A DNA stretch of 64,000 nt, taken from NCBI RefSeq assembly GCF_000333955.1, contig NZ_CAPS01000031.1, positions 1-64,000 of the forward strand, in the 5' to 3' direction. Positions 19,704 through 28,576 of the stretch are shown piece by piece; position 1 is the first letter of the stretch, and each line of letters opens with the position of its first letter. The position numbers were made by a program, and so were the translations under genes. The notes below the pieces were generated by a model. The model was not told where the DNA came from and ran no database searches. It saw only the letters and a program-made list of their open reading frames with translations. This stretch comes from Rhodococcus sp. AW25M09 (GTDB lineage Bacteria; Actinomycetota; Actinomycetes; Mycobacteriales; Mycobacteriaceae).

Positions 19704-20693
19704 CTACTGGACTCGCAGAATCACCTTTCCGATGGTTTCGGCCTCGTCGAGCATTCGATGTCCTCGAGCTGCTTCGGTTATCGGAATCTCGGCGTGTACG
19801 ACGGCGGTGACGCGACCCTCGGAGATCATCGGCCACAGGTGCGCAGTCATGTCCGCGACGATGTTCGCCTTGCTCGACGGCCCGGTCTCGGGGCGTCCAC
19901 GTAAACCCGCCGCGTGCACCGAGCCACGTTTGGCGAGGAGCTTGCCGAAATTGAGCTCGCCCTTCACCCCGCCCTGCATCCCGATGGTGACGACCGTGCC
20001 GTCCATGGCCAGGGCATCGATGTTGCGGTCGAGGTACTTGGCACCCATGTTGTCCAGGATCAGATCGGCACCGTGATCGTCGGTCTGCGAACGGATCTCG
20101 GCGACGAAGTCTTGGTTCTTGTAGTCGATCATGATGTCGGCACCGAGATCGGCACACATGTCCAGCTTGTACTTCGAGCCGGCAGTCACCGCGACGGTGA
20201 CGCCCATCTGCTTGGCCACTTGGATTGCGTGCGTGCCGATTCCGCTACCGCCGCCGTGGATGAGCAGCACCTGGCCCGAGCGCATGTGTGCGTCCATCAC
20301 CAGGTTGGACCACACGGTGGAGGCAACTTCCGGAAGTGCCGCGGCCACATGAAGATCGAGGCCCCGGGGAATGGGGAACAGCTGGGTGGCGGGCACGGCG
20401 ACCTGTTCGGCGTAGCCTCCACCGGCCAACAGCGCGCAGACCTTGTCGCCGACGTTCCAGCCGCTGACACCTTCGCCGAGTTCGGAGATGATGCCCGAGC
20501 ATTCGAGCCCGAGAATCTCACTGGCGCCGGGCGGTGGTGGATACGCCCCCTGACGCTGCATCAGATCGGCCCGGTTGACGGCGGTGGCCGAGACATCGAC
20601 GATGACCTGCCCGCGCCCTGGACGGAGGCCGGGTACCTCAGTCCATTCCATGACGTCGGGATCGCCGAACTCTTTCAATGTGATGGCGTGCAT
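19704..20693 (-). CDS. NADPH:quinone oxidoreductase, Rv3777-like
   Basis: The 329-residue zinc-independent medium-chain dehydrogenase starts at MHAITLKEFG. NRADLMQRQGAYPPPPGAS and GLECSGII are hallmarks of the quinone reductase branch. The NADPH loop is IHGGGSGIGTHAIQ and YLDRNI lies in the cofactor domain. It should reduce quinones or enones using NADPH in the cytosol. It sits where Rv3777 sits in M. tuberculosis, next to the Rv3778c-like gene. Confidence 0.87.
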   Translation of the reverse strand: MHAITLKEFGDPDVMEWTEVPGLRPGRGQVIVDVSATAVNRADLMQRQGAYPPPPGASEILGLECSGIISELGEGVSGWNVGDKVCALLAGGGYAEQVAVPATQLFPIPRGLDLHVAAALPEVASTVWSNLVMDAHMRSGQVLLIHGGGSGIGTHAIQVAKQMGVTVAVTAGSKYKLDMCADLGADIMIDYKNQDFVAEIRSQTDDHGADLILDNMGAKYLDRNIDALAMDGTVVTIGMQGGVKGELNFGKLLAKRGSVHAAGLRGRPETGPSSKANIVADMTAHLWPMISEGRVTAVVHAEIPITEAARGHRMLDEAETIGKVILRVQ

Positions 20694-20728
20694 GCATCCA
20701 TGATGCGCCACCGCTGCCGCAGGCACCC

Positions 20729-21763
20729 CTACAGGTCCCAGAGGTTGATCCCGAAGTCCTCGGCGTGCTGGTCGATCTGCCCGAGTTCGTCGTCGGTGAA
20801 GTCCAGGTTGTCCAGCGCTGCCACGTTGTTCTCGAGCTGCTCGACGCTCGATGCGCCGATCAGTACCGATGTCACTCTTCGGTCGCGCAGGGCCCAGCTC
20901 AGCGCGAGTTGCGCGAGAGATTGGCCGCGAGTGGCCGCGATGTCGTTCAACGCTCGCAGGTGTCCGATGTGGTCGTCGGTGAGCCAGTCCGGGTTCAACG
21001 ACTTGCCCTGCGCTGCTCGCGAATTCGGCGGAACGCCGTCGAGGTACTTGTCGGTCAGCATGCCCTGAGCCAGGGGTGAGAACGCGATGACGCCCGCGCC
21101 CACCGCGTCGAGTGTGGCGAGTAGTTCGGGTTCGATCCAGCGGTTGACCATCGAGTAGCTGGGCTGGTGGATCAGCAGGGGAACACCGGCATCGGCCAGC
21201 AGGTCTGCCATCTTCTGTGTCCCCTCGGGCTTGTACGAGCTGATGCCCGCGTACAGCGCCTTGCCTTGCTGCACTGCGCTGATCAGTGCCCCGGCGGTCT
21301 CCTCGATCGGGGTGTCGTGGTCGGGCCGGTGGCTGTAGAAGATGTCGACGTGGTCGAGGCGCATCCGCGTCAACGACTGATCCAGTGAGGACAGCAGGTA
21401 TTTGCGAGAGCCGCCGAAGCCGTAGGGGCCGGGCCACATATCCCAGCCGGCCTTGCTCGAGATGATCAACTCGTCGCGATATCCGGCGAAATCCTCCGAG
21501 AAGATGCGTCCGAAATTCTTCTCGGCACTGCCATACGGCGGGCCGTAGTTGTTGGCCAGATCGAAGTGCGTGATACCCAGATCGAAGGCGCGACGCAGGA
21601 TCGCGCGCTGGTTCATAAGTGGTACGTCGTCGCCGAAGTTGTGCCACAGTCCCAACGAGATCGCCGGGAGTTTCGGCCCGCGGGACCCCAATGGTCGGAA
21701 GACCATGGATTCGTATCTGTGGGCCGAGGCAACGTACGGCGGGTCGATGTTGGGATCTGTCAT
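20729..21763 (-). CDS. Aldo/keto reductase, YghZ-like
   Basis: The 344-residue TIM-barrel oxidoreductase has the catalytic tetrad in FDLANNYGPPYGSAE (Asp and Tyr), SSKAG (Lys) and FYSHRPD (His). The GPYGFGGSRKYL stretch is typical of the YghZ/L-glyceraldehyde-3-phosphate reductase subgroup, which also detoxifies methylglyoxal. The C-terminal VLIGASSVEQLENN binds NADPH. The start is ATG 21763. It is divergent from the MarR gene, a possible regulator. Confidence 0.88.
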   Translation of the reverse strand: MTDPNIDPPYVASAHRYESMVFRPLGSRGPKLPAISLGLWHNFGDDVPLMNQRAILRRAFDLGITHFDLANNYGPPYGSAEKNFGRIFSEDFAGYRDELIISSKAGWDMWPGPYGFGGSRKYLLSSLDQSLTRMRLDHVDIFYSHRPDHDTPIEETAGALISAVQQGKALYAGISSYKPEGTQKMADLLADAGVPLLIHQPSYSMVNRWIEPELLATLDAVGAGVIAFSPLAQGMLTDKYLDGVPPNSRAAQGKSLNPDWLTDDHIGHLRALNDIAATRGQSLAQLALSWALRDRRVTSVLIGASSVEQLENNVAALDNLDFTDDELGQIDQHAEDFGINLWDL

Positions 21764-21840
21764 AACTCGACAATAGGTCTCGGGTTGGAATCGAACATTC
21801 AACCAGCGCAAGCTACTCGTGAGTAGATTTCTTGCTTAGG

Positions 21841-22353
21841 ATGACGCGCGTGACGACCGAATTAGCCATTGGTTCCGGGGGGGACCCGCAGTGGCTCGAC
21901 ACTGCGGAAATGCGAGCATGGCGTGCCTATGTCGATGGCGCGCAACGATTGATGGGGGTACTGAACAAGGATCTGCAGGACGGCCACGACCTGTCGATGG
22001 CGGAATACCGCATCCTGGTCATGTTGTCCGAATCGATCGACGGCTCGATCAGGATGAGCGAGCTGGCCGACGGTGTCCTCTCCTCGAGAAGTCGCCTGAC
22101 GCATCAGATCCGGCGCATGGAAGTTCAGGACATGGTCTCTCGCAGCACCTGCCTCGACGACGGTAGAGGTGTGCTCGCCGTGATCACCGAGGAAGGCCGT
22201 CGCCGATTGGCGGAGGCGGCACCCACGCACGTCCGCAGCGTCCGCAGTCACCTCGTCGACATCCTCTCGCCGCAGGAGCTCGAGGTGCTCGGCGACATCT
22301 TCGAGAAAGTCGACGCCGCGATGGACGCGTCCGGTACCGCACCGCGACGGTGA
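21841..22353 (+). CDS. MarR-family regulator
   Basis: The 170-residue winged-helix protein shows DLSMAEYRILVMLSES, the recognition helix region SSRSRLTHQIRRME (about residues 80-95) and the wing DDGRGVLAVITEEGRR. The ATG is at 21841; TTG 21832 is a less likely start. It is transcribed away from the aldo/keto reductase with a 77-bp shared intergenic region and may control it. The ligand is unknown. Confidence 0.85.
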   Translation: MTRVTTELAIGSGGDPQWLDTAEMRAWRAYVDGAQRLMGVLNKDLQDGHDLSMAEYRILVMLSESIDGSIRMSELADGVLSSRSRLTHQIRRMEVQDMVSRSTCLDDGRGVLAVITEEGRRRLAEAAPTHVRSVRSHLVDILSPQELEVLGDIFEKVDAAMDASGTAPRR

Positions 22354-22398
22354 GGGGCGATTGGGACTCTCGTTGCCCGGCCGTTTAGAATCGCACAC

Positions 22399-22488
22399 GG
22401 AAGCGTGGCAGAGCGGCCCAATGCACTCGCCTTGAAAGCGAGAGACGTGTAAAAGCGTCCGGGGGTTCAAATCCCTCCGCTTCCGCCA
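22399..22488 (+). tRNA. tRNA-Ser (anticodon TGA)
   Basis: A 90-nt class II tRNA has a 7-bp acceptor stem (GGAAGCG with CGCTTCC), a CTTGAAA anticodon loop on a CTCGC/GCGAG stem, a long variable arm, the GGTTCAAATCC T-arm and an encoded CCA. The TGA anticodon reads UCA and related serine codons. Confidence 0.95.
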
Positions 22489-22500
22489 TCGAGCAAGGCC

Positions 22501-22527
22501 CTGATCTCACCGAACGGTGCAGATCAG
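22501..22527. terminator. Hairpin after tRNA-Ser
   Basis: CTGATCTCACC pairs with GGTGCAGATCAG across a short loop (one bulged base), 12 nt after the tRNA. A small T-rich stretch (TTGTCCTTT) follows, so it probably ends the tRNA transcript. Confidence 0.55.
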
Positions 22528-22610
22528 AGCTTGTCCTTTAACGGTGTGGTCCGCTGATCGGCTCTCCAGTGGTCTAAGCCAAGGGACGCTGAACATCTGA
22601 CGGGCATCGG

Positions 22611-23438
22611 TTACGAGCCGCCGCCCGCGAAGAAGGCCAGCAGCGCCGAGGCAGGATCGATGACCGTCGACAGGTTCGCCGCCGCGACGACGCCGAAGGA
22701 CAGTGCGAGCAGCAACATGACCGTCGCGGTGATTCCGCGCAGCCGACGCTCGTTCTTGTCGAGACGAGAACGCCGCCACACGGCGATGCCGCCGGCCAGG
22801 AGCAGCAGCGTCGTCAGTCCTGCGCTCACCACCACTGCTGCGTGATAAACCCTGAAATCGCTCACCAAGGCGTCGAGCACGGGAGTGGATGCGCCGGTGC
22901 GCAGCTCTGCGGTGATCCGATCGGCTGTGGTCGCGACCGCCTGATCGGATCCGTCGGTCGGGAGAAAGCTCACTACCGAGGACAGCGGTGCTACTGAGCC
23001 TTGGATGTTGGCGACCACGATCAGGAGCGCTACCAGTGAGGCAAGTGCACCGAGTGCGCCGAATGTGCCGAGCGCCCACCTCCGGCCGCGACGGTCCGCG
23101 GCGACGTAGCGACGCCACACATCGAACAGCAGTACGGCGAGGACGGTAAGCAGGAGGGCGGCGGCCACGGCCTTGACCACGTGAAACCCCTGCCAATACG
23201 CAACGACCTGGGCCAGAGCGACTCCTGGTTTCGCCTCACCGGTCGCCCAGTACTCGACGAATGCGGGGCGCACCCGCGTCTCCAACGACCGACGAGTGAT
23301 GGACCCGCTGCCGGGCCACACCTGAGCGATACTCGACGGCAGGACAGCGACTGCGACGGCAATAACACAGGCCACCAGGGTGAGGATCGGCGTCATTCTG
23401 CGTGGTTTCAACGTGCTGGACAGTGCCGTAGTCGCCAC
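22611..23438 (-). CDS. Unrecognised membrane protein with four helices
   Basis: I do not recognise a family. The 275-residue protein has hydrophobic segments at about residues 16-35, 88-105, 126-145 and 205-225, and another near the C-terminus. A soluble loop of ~60 residues follows WPGSGSITRR, which resembles a short extracytoplasmic domain. The GTG at 23438 is chosen because GGGAAGGA lies 7 nt upstream; GTG 23471 and ATG 23396 are alternatives. It is divergent from the FNT transporter gene. Confidence 0.6.
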   Translation of the reverse strand: MATTALSSTLKPRRMTPILTLVACVIAVAVAVLPSSIAQVWPGSGSITRRSLETRVRPAFVEYWATGEAKPGVALAQVVAYWQGFHVVKAVAAALLLTVLAVLLFDVWRRYVAADRRGRRWALGTFGALGALASLVALLIVVANIQGSVAPLSSVVSFLPTDGSDQAVATTADRITAELRTGASTPVLDALVSDFRVYHAAVVVSAGLTTLLLLAGGIAVWRRSRLDKNERRLRGITATVMLLLALSFGVVAAANLSTVIDPASALLAFFAGGGS

Positions 23439-23544
23439 CGACAGATCCTTCCCATCGACCACCTCGGGCACGGTGGACGATACGTCGTCGACGGTATCGC
23501 CGACGAATGGGTATCAATACCGGTCGAGCGGGTACTACCTGCGC

Positions 23545-24357
23545 ATGAGCGAACAAGCACGGCGCAACGACGGCGACAACGAGGGCCCCATGGAGGAGGA
23601 ACTCGAGGAGAGTTTCGACGCCGTCGTATCCGAAGGTGCCGAGCGCTTGCACCGCACCGTTCGCACCGTGCTGATCACCGGATTCTTCGGCGGGCTCGAA
23701 GTTGCGCTGGGTGTGATGGCGTACCTCGCGGTGCTGGACGAGACCGACAGCCATCTGCTGGCAGGCCTGGCGTTCGGCATCGGCCTGGTGGCGATCTATC
23801 TCGCCCACGGTGAGCTGTTCACCGAAGATTTCCTGATGCCGATCGCCGCGGTGGTGTCCCGCGACGGAACACCTCTGCAGCTGGTGAAGTTGTGGATCGG
23901 GACGCTGCTGTCGAACCTGCTGGGCGGGTGGTTGGTGATGTGGTTGATCGCGCACGCGTTTCCGCAGTGGCTCGAGGTGTTGTCCGAGGCAGCGCATCAT
24001 TTCGTCGACGCACCGCTCGATCTGCAGTCGATCTGCCTGGCCGTTCTCGGCGGCAGCACGATGACGCTACTGACCCGCATGCAGCAGGGAACGACCTCCG
24101 ACGTCGCACGGATCATCGCCGCCATGGCAGCCGGCTTCTTACTGGCCGGATTGCAGCTGTTCCACTCGATTCTCGATTCCCTGCTGATCTTCGGGGCCAT
24201 CCACTCCGGGGCCGACGTGGGCTACCGCGACTGGATCGAATGGTTCGGCTACACGGTGGTCTTCAACATCATCGGCGGCGTCGTACTGGTCACCGCTCTG
24301 CGGTTGGTGCGCACGAAGGAGCTCGTGAAGTCCGAACGAAGAAAGAATCCTGAGTAG
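23545..24357 (+). CDS. Formate/nitrite transporter-family channel
   Basis: The 270-residue FNT-fold protein has about six membrane segments. Typical features are the LITGFFGGLEVALG pore helix, AHGELFTEDFL (the family's xGxELFT-type motif) and LLSNLLGGWL. The N-terminus is acidic (MEEELEESFD). It should conduct small monovalent anions such as formate or nitrite, but the substrate cannot be told from sequence. The ATG at 23545 follows a divergent ~100-bp promoter region. It is convergent with the pseudouridine synthase gene. Confidence 0.83.
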   Translation: MSEQARRNDGDNEGPMEEELEESFDAVVSEGAERLHRTVRTVLITGFFGGLEVALGVMAYLAVLDETDSHLLAGLAFGIGLVAIYLAHGELFTEDFLMPIAAVVSRDGTPLQLVKLWIGTLLSNLLGGWLVMWLIAHAFPQWLEVLSEAAHHFVDAPLDLQSICLAVLGGSTMTLLTRMQQGTTSDVARIIAAMAAGFLLAGLQLFHSILDSLLIFGAIHSGADVGYRDWIEWFGYTVVFNIIGGVVLVTALRLVRTKELVKSERRKNPE

Positions 24358-24374
24358 TCGAGTGGGGCTGGGGT

Positions 24375-25298
24375 TCACGGACTGCTGTCCGACGCCCATC
24401 GCGCCAAGCTCAGGCCGGTCTCGAAGCGTCGGATCGATTTGGAGATCGGATCTTTGAATTCGATTGAGCTGGCCAGTAATTGAAGTGGGTCGGTGAAATT
24501 TTCGACGGCCCGGTCGGTGGCCTTCGGGTAGAGATCGTCGCCGAGGATGGGTACACCGAGTGAATTCATGTGCAGTCGCAGCTGATGGGTGCGGCCGGTC
24601 AACGGCGTCAGTCGGTAGCGCCCCAGCCCGTCTCGATGATCCAAGAGTTCGACGGTGGTGTGCGCGTTGGGTTCACCGACCACCTCGCGGGCGGTGAATT
24701 GCCCCTTCTCCGAGACGATTCGACTGCGGACGACGGTGGGCAGCGTCAGGGCCGGGTCATGGGGCGCAATCGCCTCGTACTCCTTGTGAACCTTCCGATC
24801 CTGAAACAGGGTTTGATACGCGCCGCGAAGACTCGGGTCCACGACGAAGAGAACCAACCCTGCCGTGACGCGGTCGAGTCGGTGAGCGGGTACCAGCTGC
24901 GGTAGATCGAGTTCCCGACGCAACCGCACGAGTGCGGTCTGCAGAATGTGCCCGCCGCGGGGGATGGTCGGCAGAAAATGCGGCTTGTCGATCACCAGCA
25001 GTGCGTCGTCCCGGTGCACGATCGAGATGTCGAACGGTACAACGGTTTCCGTCGGGAGATCGCGGTGGAACCAGACCGCCTCGCCGGCCACGTACGGGGC
25101 GTCGGGCGAGAGAGGGCCGTTCATGTCGACGATGTCGCCGGCTGCGAGCATCGCGTCGATCCGGTGCGGGGGGATGCGTCGTTCGCTCGCAACGAGAAAG
25201 TCGCGGACGGTGCGCCATGTTCCGTCCTCGGGCATCCGAACTCGGGCGGGATCGAGACCGTGCCGCTTCGCCAGGGGCGGCTGCTGGCGTCGTCTCAC
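24375..25298 (-). CDS. RluA-family RNA pseudouridine synthase
   Basis: The 307-residue protein has an N-terminal S4-like part (RTVRDFLVASERRIPPHRID) and the RluA catalytic domain. The invariant catalytic Asp lies in PAHRLDRVTAGL (about residue 139). IVHRDDALLVIDKP and LTGRTHQLRLHM are the other family blocks. It isomerises uridines in rRNA or tRNA; the target position is unknown. It begins with GTG. A hairpin lies between it and the next minus-strand gene. Confidence 0.9.
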   Translation of the reverse strand: MRRRQQPPLAKRHGLDPARVRMPEDGTWRTVRDFLVASERRIPPHRIDAMLAAGDIVDMNGPLSPDAPYVAGEAVWFHRDLPTETVVPFDISIVHRDDALLVIDKPHFLPTIPRGGHILQTALVRLRRELDLPQLVPAHRLDRVTAGLVLFVVDPSLRGAYQTLFQDRKVHKEYEAIAPHDPALTLPTVVRSRIVSEKGQFTAREVVGEPNAHTTVELLDHRDGLGRYRLTPLTGRTHQLRLHMNSLGVPILGDDLYPKATDRAVENFTDPLQLLASSIEFKDPISKSIRRFETGLSLARWASDSSP

Positions 25299-25324
25299 CG
25301 AGTGAGCGTAGCTGCCCGCCGAGG

Positions 25325-25371
25325 TCGCACTTGTGCAGATATTTCGGGTCGATCTACCTGCACAAGTGCGA
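25325..25371. terminator. Inverted repeat after the excalibur gene
   Basis: A perfect 14-nt inverted repeat (TCGCACTTGTGCAG at 25325-25338, its complement at 25358-25371) spans a 19-nt loop. It lies just after the excalibur gene stop (25377) on the minus strand and may terminate that transcript. No strong T tract is seen. Confidence 0.55.
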
Positions 25372-25376
25372 GTTCG

Positions 25377-25712
25377 TCACTCGCAGCCGATGCCGTCGTT
25401 GTCGCGGTCGAGATGCTGGCCGAAGCCGTAGTCGCCGCGATAGACCGGTGCGGCACCCGCGGCACGGGCTGCATCGCAGTTCTTGTACTCGAATGTGGAC
25501 GGTGCTGGCGCAGATCGCGGCGCAGGTGCCGCCTGCAGGGAAGGAGGCGGGGGCGGTGGCGGCAGAAACACGGGGCAGAACTGAGCCGAGCCGCTGTTGC
25601 ACAGGAAATCGGTGATCGGATCGGCTGAGGCGACTGCGGGTGCAGTGACCATTGCAGCAGCGGCGATCATGCCGCTGATACCTATCTTGACCAGTCGGTT
25701 CTTCGCGTTCAT
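25377..25712 (-). CDS. Secreted excalibur calcium-binding domain protein
   Basis: The 111-residue protein has a Sec signal peptide (basic N-terminus, hydrophobic AAAAMVTAPAVASA with cleavage after ASA), a Pro-rich spacer (FLPPPPPPP) and a C-terminal excalibur domain: YKNCDAARAAG, then the Ca-binding loop DRDNDGIGCE. The paired Cys residues can form a disulfide. Excalibur domains are found on actinobacterial secreted proteins and bind calcium; the role here is unknown. GGAG precedes the ATG at 25712. Confidence 0.88.
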   Translation of the reverse strand: MNAKNRLVKIGISGMIAAAAMVTAPAVASADPITDFLCNSGSAQFCPVFLPPPPPPPSLQAAPAPRSAPAPSTFEYKNCDAARAAGAAPVYRGDYGFGQHLDRDNDGIGCE

Positions 25713-25872
25713 GGAACTCCAATCGAGGGGGTGTGATCCGGATCATCCTCGCCATTTGATTTAACTGTCAATGAAGTCATTCGCCTGACCGATGCCTGCC
25801 GGGATGGGAATCTCGAGAGCAGTGCAGCCCGACTGTGTTTGAAATGAGCCCATCGGGCGTATTTACGAACGT

Positions 25873-26076
25873 ATGAGCGAAAACGAGCAGGTCAATCAGA
25901 ACCCCGAGAAGGATCCCGACGACTGGGTCACCGGTGACGAGCCGATGACCGGGCCGCAGAAGAGCTACCTGGGCACTCTCGCGCAAGAGGCAGGCGAGGA
26001 CGTTCCCGCGGATCTCAACAAGGCGCAGGCGTCGGAAATGATCGACAAGTTGCAGGGCGAAACCGGCCGCGGCTGA
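25873..26076 (+). CDS. DUF3072-like small protein
   Basis: The 67-residue acidic protein contains PMTGPQKSYLGTLAQEAGED and NKAQASEMIDKLQ, the pattern of DUF3072 (tandem helix-turn-helix-like segments, function unknown). It is monocistronic and followed by a long inverted repeat. Confidence 0.8.
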   Translation: MSENEQVNQNPEKDPDDWVTGDEPMTGPQKSYLGTLAQEAGEDVPADLNKAQASEMIDKLQGETGRG

Positions 26077-26089
26077 GTGTCCGGATCGG

Positions 26090-26175
26090 AAGTCCACTCG
26101 ATGTGACATCGACCCCCGAAATCAGCCGTTTCCGGGCCCAGGTATCGGCTATCGAATGTCACATCGAGTGGACTT
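26090..26175. terminator. Long inverted repeat (two ~23-nt arms)
   Basis: The arms are 26090-26112 and 26152-26175. They are complementary except for one extra base and enclose a ~39-nt loop. The loop is long for an intrinsic terminator and there is no T tract, so it may instead be a dispersed repeat unit or a two-sided operator. It lies between the DUF3072-like gene and the mycolyltransferase gene. Confidence 0.6.
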
Positions 26176-26392
26176 TGCGTCGTTGTATCAATGACTGCAT
26201 CGGACCAGGTGAACCGGTATTTTTTCGGTACATCTAACAAAGGTTCATGCAGACTTTTGTAGCTACTCGCGCACGGCTATTGTGATCGGACCCACAGCTT
26301 TGGCGTGCGCGCATATCGGTGGGTACGTTGAGTAACAGATGTTGTTTGTGTTGCGCCCGAAGGGGCCGCGCAGGGGGAGAGTGGGCAATCAG

Positions 26393-27439
26393 ATGCACCG
26401 TCGTGTGTTGGCAGTAGCGGGAGCTGTCTTGGCAGTTTCTCTGCTCGGGTCGGGTCTGGCCGGTGCGCAGCCACTGCCCGGTACCGGCAGTGCTGATGGT
26501 GGCGGTGCGGTGCCCGGTATCGGCGCTCAGTCCCTCCCGTTCGCGTCGGCGCGTATCGATCGTGTGGACATGTTGACCGACCGTCGCGCGGCGGTGTGGG
26601 TGGAGTCTCCAGCAATGGGCCGAGCTATTCAGGTCCAGGTACTTCTTCCGGCCGCGCAGGCCGTGTCTCGTCCGACGCTCTACATGCTCGATGGTGTGAG
26701 TGCGGGCAAGGAATCCGATTACAAGGAAAGCACCTGGACGCAGAAGACCGACATCGTCGACTTCTTCGCGGACAAGCAGGTCAATGTGGTGCTCCCGGTC
26801 GGTGGATCGAGCAGTTACTACACCGACTGGAACGTCCCGGATCCGATTCTCGGTGTGAACAAGTGGGAGACCTTCCTGACGTCGGAGTTGCCGCCGCTGA
26901 TCGATGCGCGTTTCTCCGGTAACGGCACCAACGCGATCGCAGGTGTGTCGATGGGTGCCCAGGCCGCGATGGATCTGATCACGCGTCACCCCGACCTCTA
27001 CACCGGTGTCGCCGGTCTGAGCGGTTGCTACGACAACTCGCAGAACAATTTCAAGGATGCGGTACGGGCCACAGTCGCGATGAACGGCGGCAACGCCACC
27101 AACATGTGGGGCGAGAACTCCGATCCTCTGTGGGTCGAGCACGACCCGTCTGCCAACGCGGAGGCCCTGCGCGGCAAGGACGTCTACATCTCGGTGGGTA
27201 CCGGGCTGCCCGGCCCGTACGAACTCGGCCCCGGTGGCAGTGGAGTCGAAAGTGCCCTCCAGGGCGGGCCGCTGGAGGCCGCGGCGCTGTACTGCATGAC
27301 TGTGTTCGATACTCGGCTACGGGCGCTGGACATCCCCGCTACGGTCGTTTACCGCCCCTACGGCATCCACGGCTGGCCGTACTGGCAGGACGATCTGCGT
27401 GAGTCCTGGCCGACGCTCGAACGCGCGCTAGGCCTGTAG
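26393..27439 (+). CDS. Secreted mycolyltransferase-like esterase (antigen 85 family)
   Basis: The 348-residue protein has a signal peptide (RRVLAVAGAVLAVSLLGSG, cleavage near AGA) and an alpha/beta-hydrolase domain of the Fbp/Cmt mycolyltransferase family. The nucleophile Ser is in GVSMGAQ (about residue 186), the general base His in GIHGWPYW (about 326). WESFLTSEL-like KWETFLTSEL and DWNVPDP are family blocks. It should transfer mycolates between trehalose monomycolate and the wall outside the membrane. A GGGGGAG ribosome site lies upstream of ATG 26393. It overlaps the convergent aminotransferase gene by 12 bp. Confidence 0.87.
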   Translation: MHRRVLAVAGAVLAVSLLGSGLAGAQPLPGTGSADGGGAVPGIGAQSLPFASARIDRVDMLTDRRAAVWVESPAMGRAIQVQVLLPAAQAVSRPTLYMLDGVSAGKESDYKESTWTQKTDIVDFFADKQVNVVLPVGGSSSYYTDWNVPDPILGVNKWETFLTSELPPLIDARFSGNGTNAIAGVSMGAQAAMDLITRHPDLYTGVAGLSGCYDNSQNNFKDAVRATVAMNGGNATNMWGENSDPLWVEHDPSANAEALRGKDVYISVGTGLPGPYELGPGGSGVESALQGGPLEAAALYCMTVFDTRLRALDIPATVVYRPYGIHGWPYWQDDLRESWPTLERALGL

Positions 27440-28492
27440 AGCACACTTCAGAAACGCGTCGTTCTCGTGCGGGTCGCCGATGGTGACCCGCACTCCGTCG
27501 TTTCCATAGGCGCGTAGCAATACGCCTTGCTCGGCTGCAGCGGCAGCGAATTCACCGGACCGCTCGGCCAACGGAAGCCACACGAAATTGGACTGAGACG
27601 GTCCGACGTCGAAGCCGCCTGCGACCAGAGCGTCGCGCACTCGGTCACGTTCGGCGATGAGCGCATCGGTGCGCGCCAGAAGCTCTGCAGACGCCTCCAG
27701 TGACGACAGAGCTGCCTGCTGCGCAATCGTGCTCACAGCGAACGCGATGCGCACCTTGGACAGTGCAGTGATCACGTCGGGATCGGCCACGGCGTAGCCC
27801 ACCCGCAAGCCGGCGAGACCGTACGCCTTCGAGAAGGTGCGCAGCACGATGACGTTGCGTCGTCCGCGCGCGAGCTCCACGCCGTCGATGTGATCGCCGT
27901 CGGTGCCGGGACGGGTGTACTCGAAGTAGGCCTCGTCGAGCACCACGAGGATGTTCGACGGCACCGCATCGAGGAACGCCGTGAGCTTCTCGCGTTGGAC
28001 GACAGTTCCAGTCGGGTTGTTGGGGTTGCATACGAAGATCAGATGGGTGCGCTCGGTGATCGCCGCGAGCATCGCGTCGAGATCGTGCACGTGGTCCGCG
28101 GTCAGTGGAACCTGGATGGGCGTCGCGCCCGCAACACGGGTGATGATCGGGTACGCCTCGAACGAACGCCACGCGAACAGCACTTCGTCGCCGGGGCCGC
28201 AGGTGACCTGAACGACCTCCTGGCACAGTGCAACCGAACCGTTACCCACCGCGACGTTCTCTTCCGCGACACCGAGCTTCTTCGCCAACGATTCGACGAG
28301 CGCCGTCGCCCGAATGTCCGGGTAGCGGTTGACTCCACCGACAGCCTCGACAATGGCGTCACGCACGCTGGCCAGCGGGCCCTGCGTCGTTTCGTTGCTC
28401 GCCAGCTTGATGGCACCCGGGAAGTTTCGGCCGGGAACGTAGGCGGGAATGGCGTCGAGGTCGGGGCGGATGTGCGCGGTCACGAGTGCCAT
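27428..28492 (-). CDS. Histidinol-phosphate/aromatic aminotransferase (HisC2/Pat-like)
   Basis: The 354-residue fold-type I PLP enzyme has IKLASNETTQGP, the PLP-contact FVCNPNNPTG, a DEAYFEY block and the Schiff-base Lys in RTFSKAYGLAG (about residue 221). It resembles Rv3772 (HisC2), which transaminates aromatic 2-oxo acids rather than imidazoleacetol phosphate. No his operon genes are nearby, favouring the Pat role. The ATG is at 28492 and the gene is divergent from the dienelactone-hydrolase-like gene. Confidence 0.85.
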   Translation of the reverse strand: MALVTAHIRPDLDAIPAYVPGRNFPGAIKLASNETTQGPLASVRDAIVEAVGGVNRYPDIRATALVESLAKKLGVAEENVAVGNGSVALCQEVVQVTCGPGDEVLFAWRSFEAYPIITRVAGATPIQVPLTADHVHDLDAMLAAITERTHLIFVCNPNNPTGTVVQREKLTAFLDAVPSNILVVLDEAYFEYTRPGTDGDHIDGVELARGRRNVIVLRTFSKAYGLAGLRVGYAVADPDVITALSKVRIAFAVSTIAQQAALSSLEASAELLARTDALIAERDRVRDALVAGGFDVGPSQSNFVWLPLAERSGEFAAAAAEQGVLLRAYGNDGVRVTIGDPHENDAFLKCALQA

Positions 28493-28576
28493 TATGCGCC
28501 CGGGTTCGGGGTTGACTTCTACGCGTCCGTGATATTGCTGTGCGCGACCGGGCCGATCGTCCTATCTTCGTTAAGT

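Noticed and set aside
23236-24000. Minus-strand frame opposite the FNT gene
   Set aside because: Gln- and Arg-rich with no family pattern; shadow of the FNT gene and upstream region.
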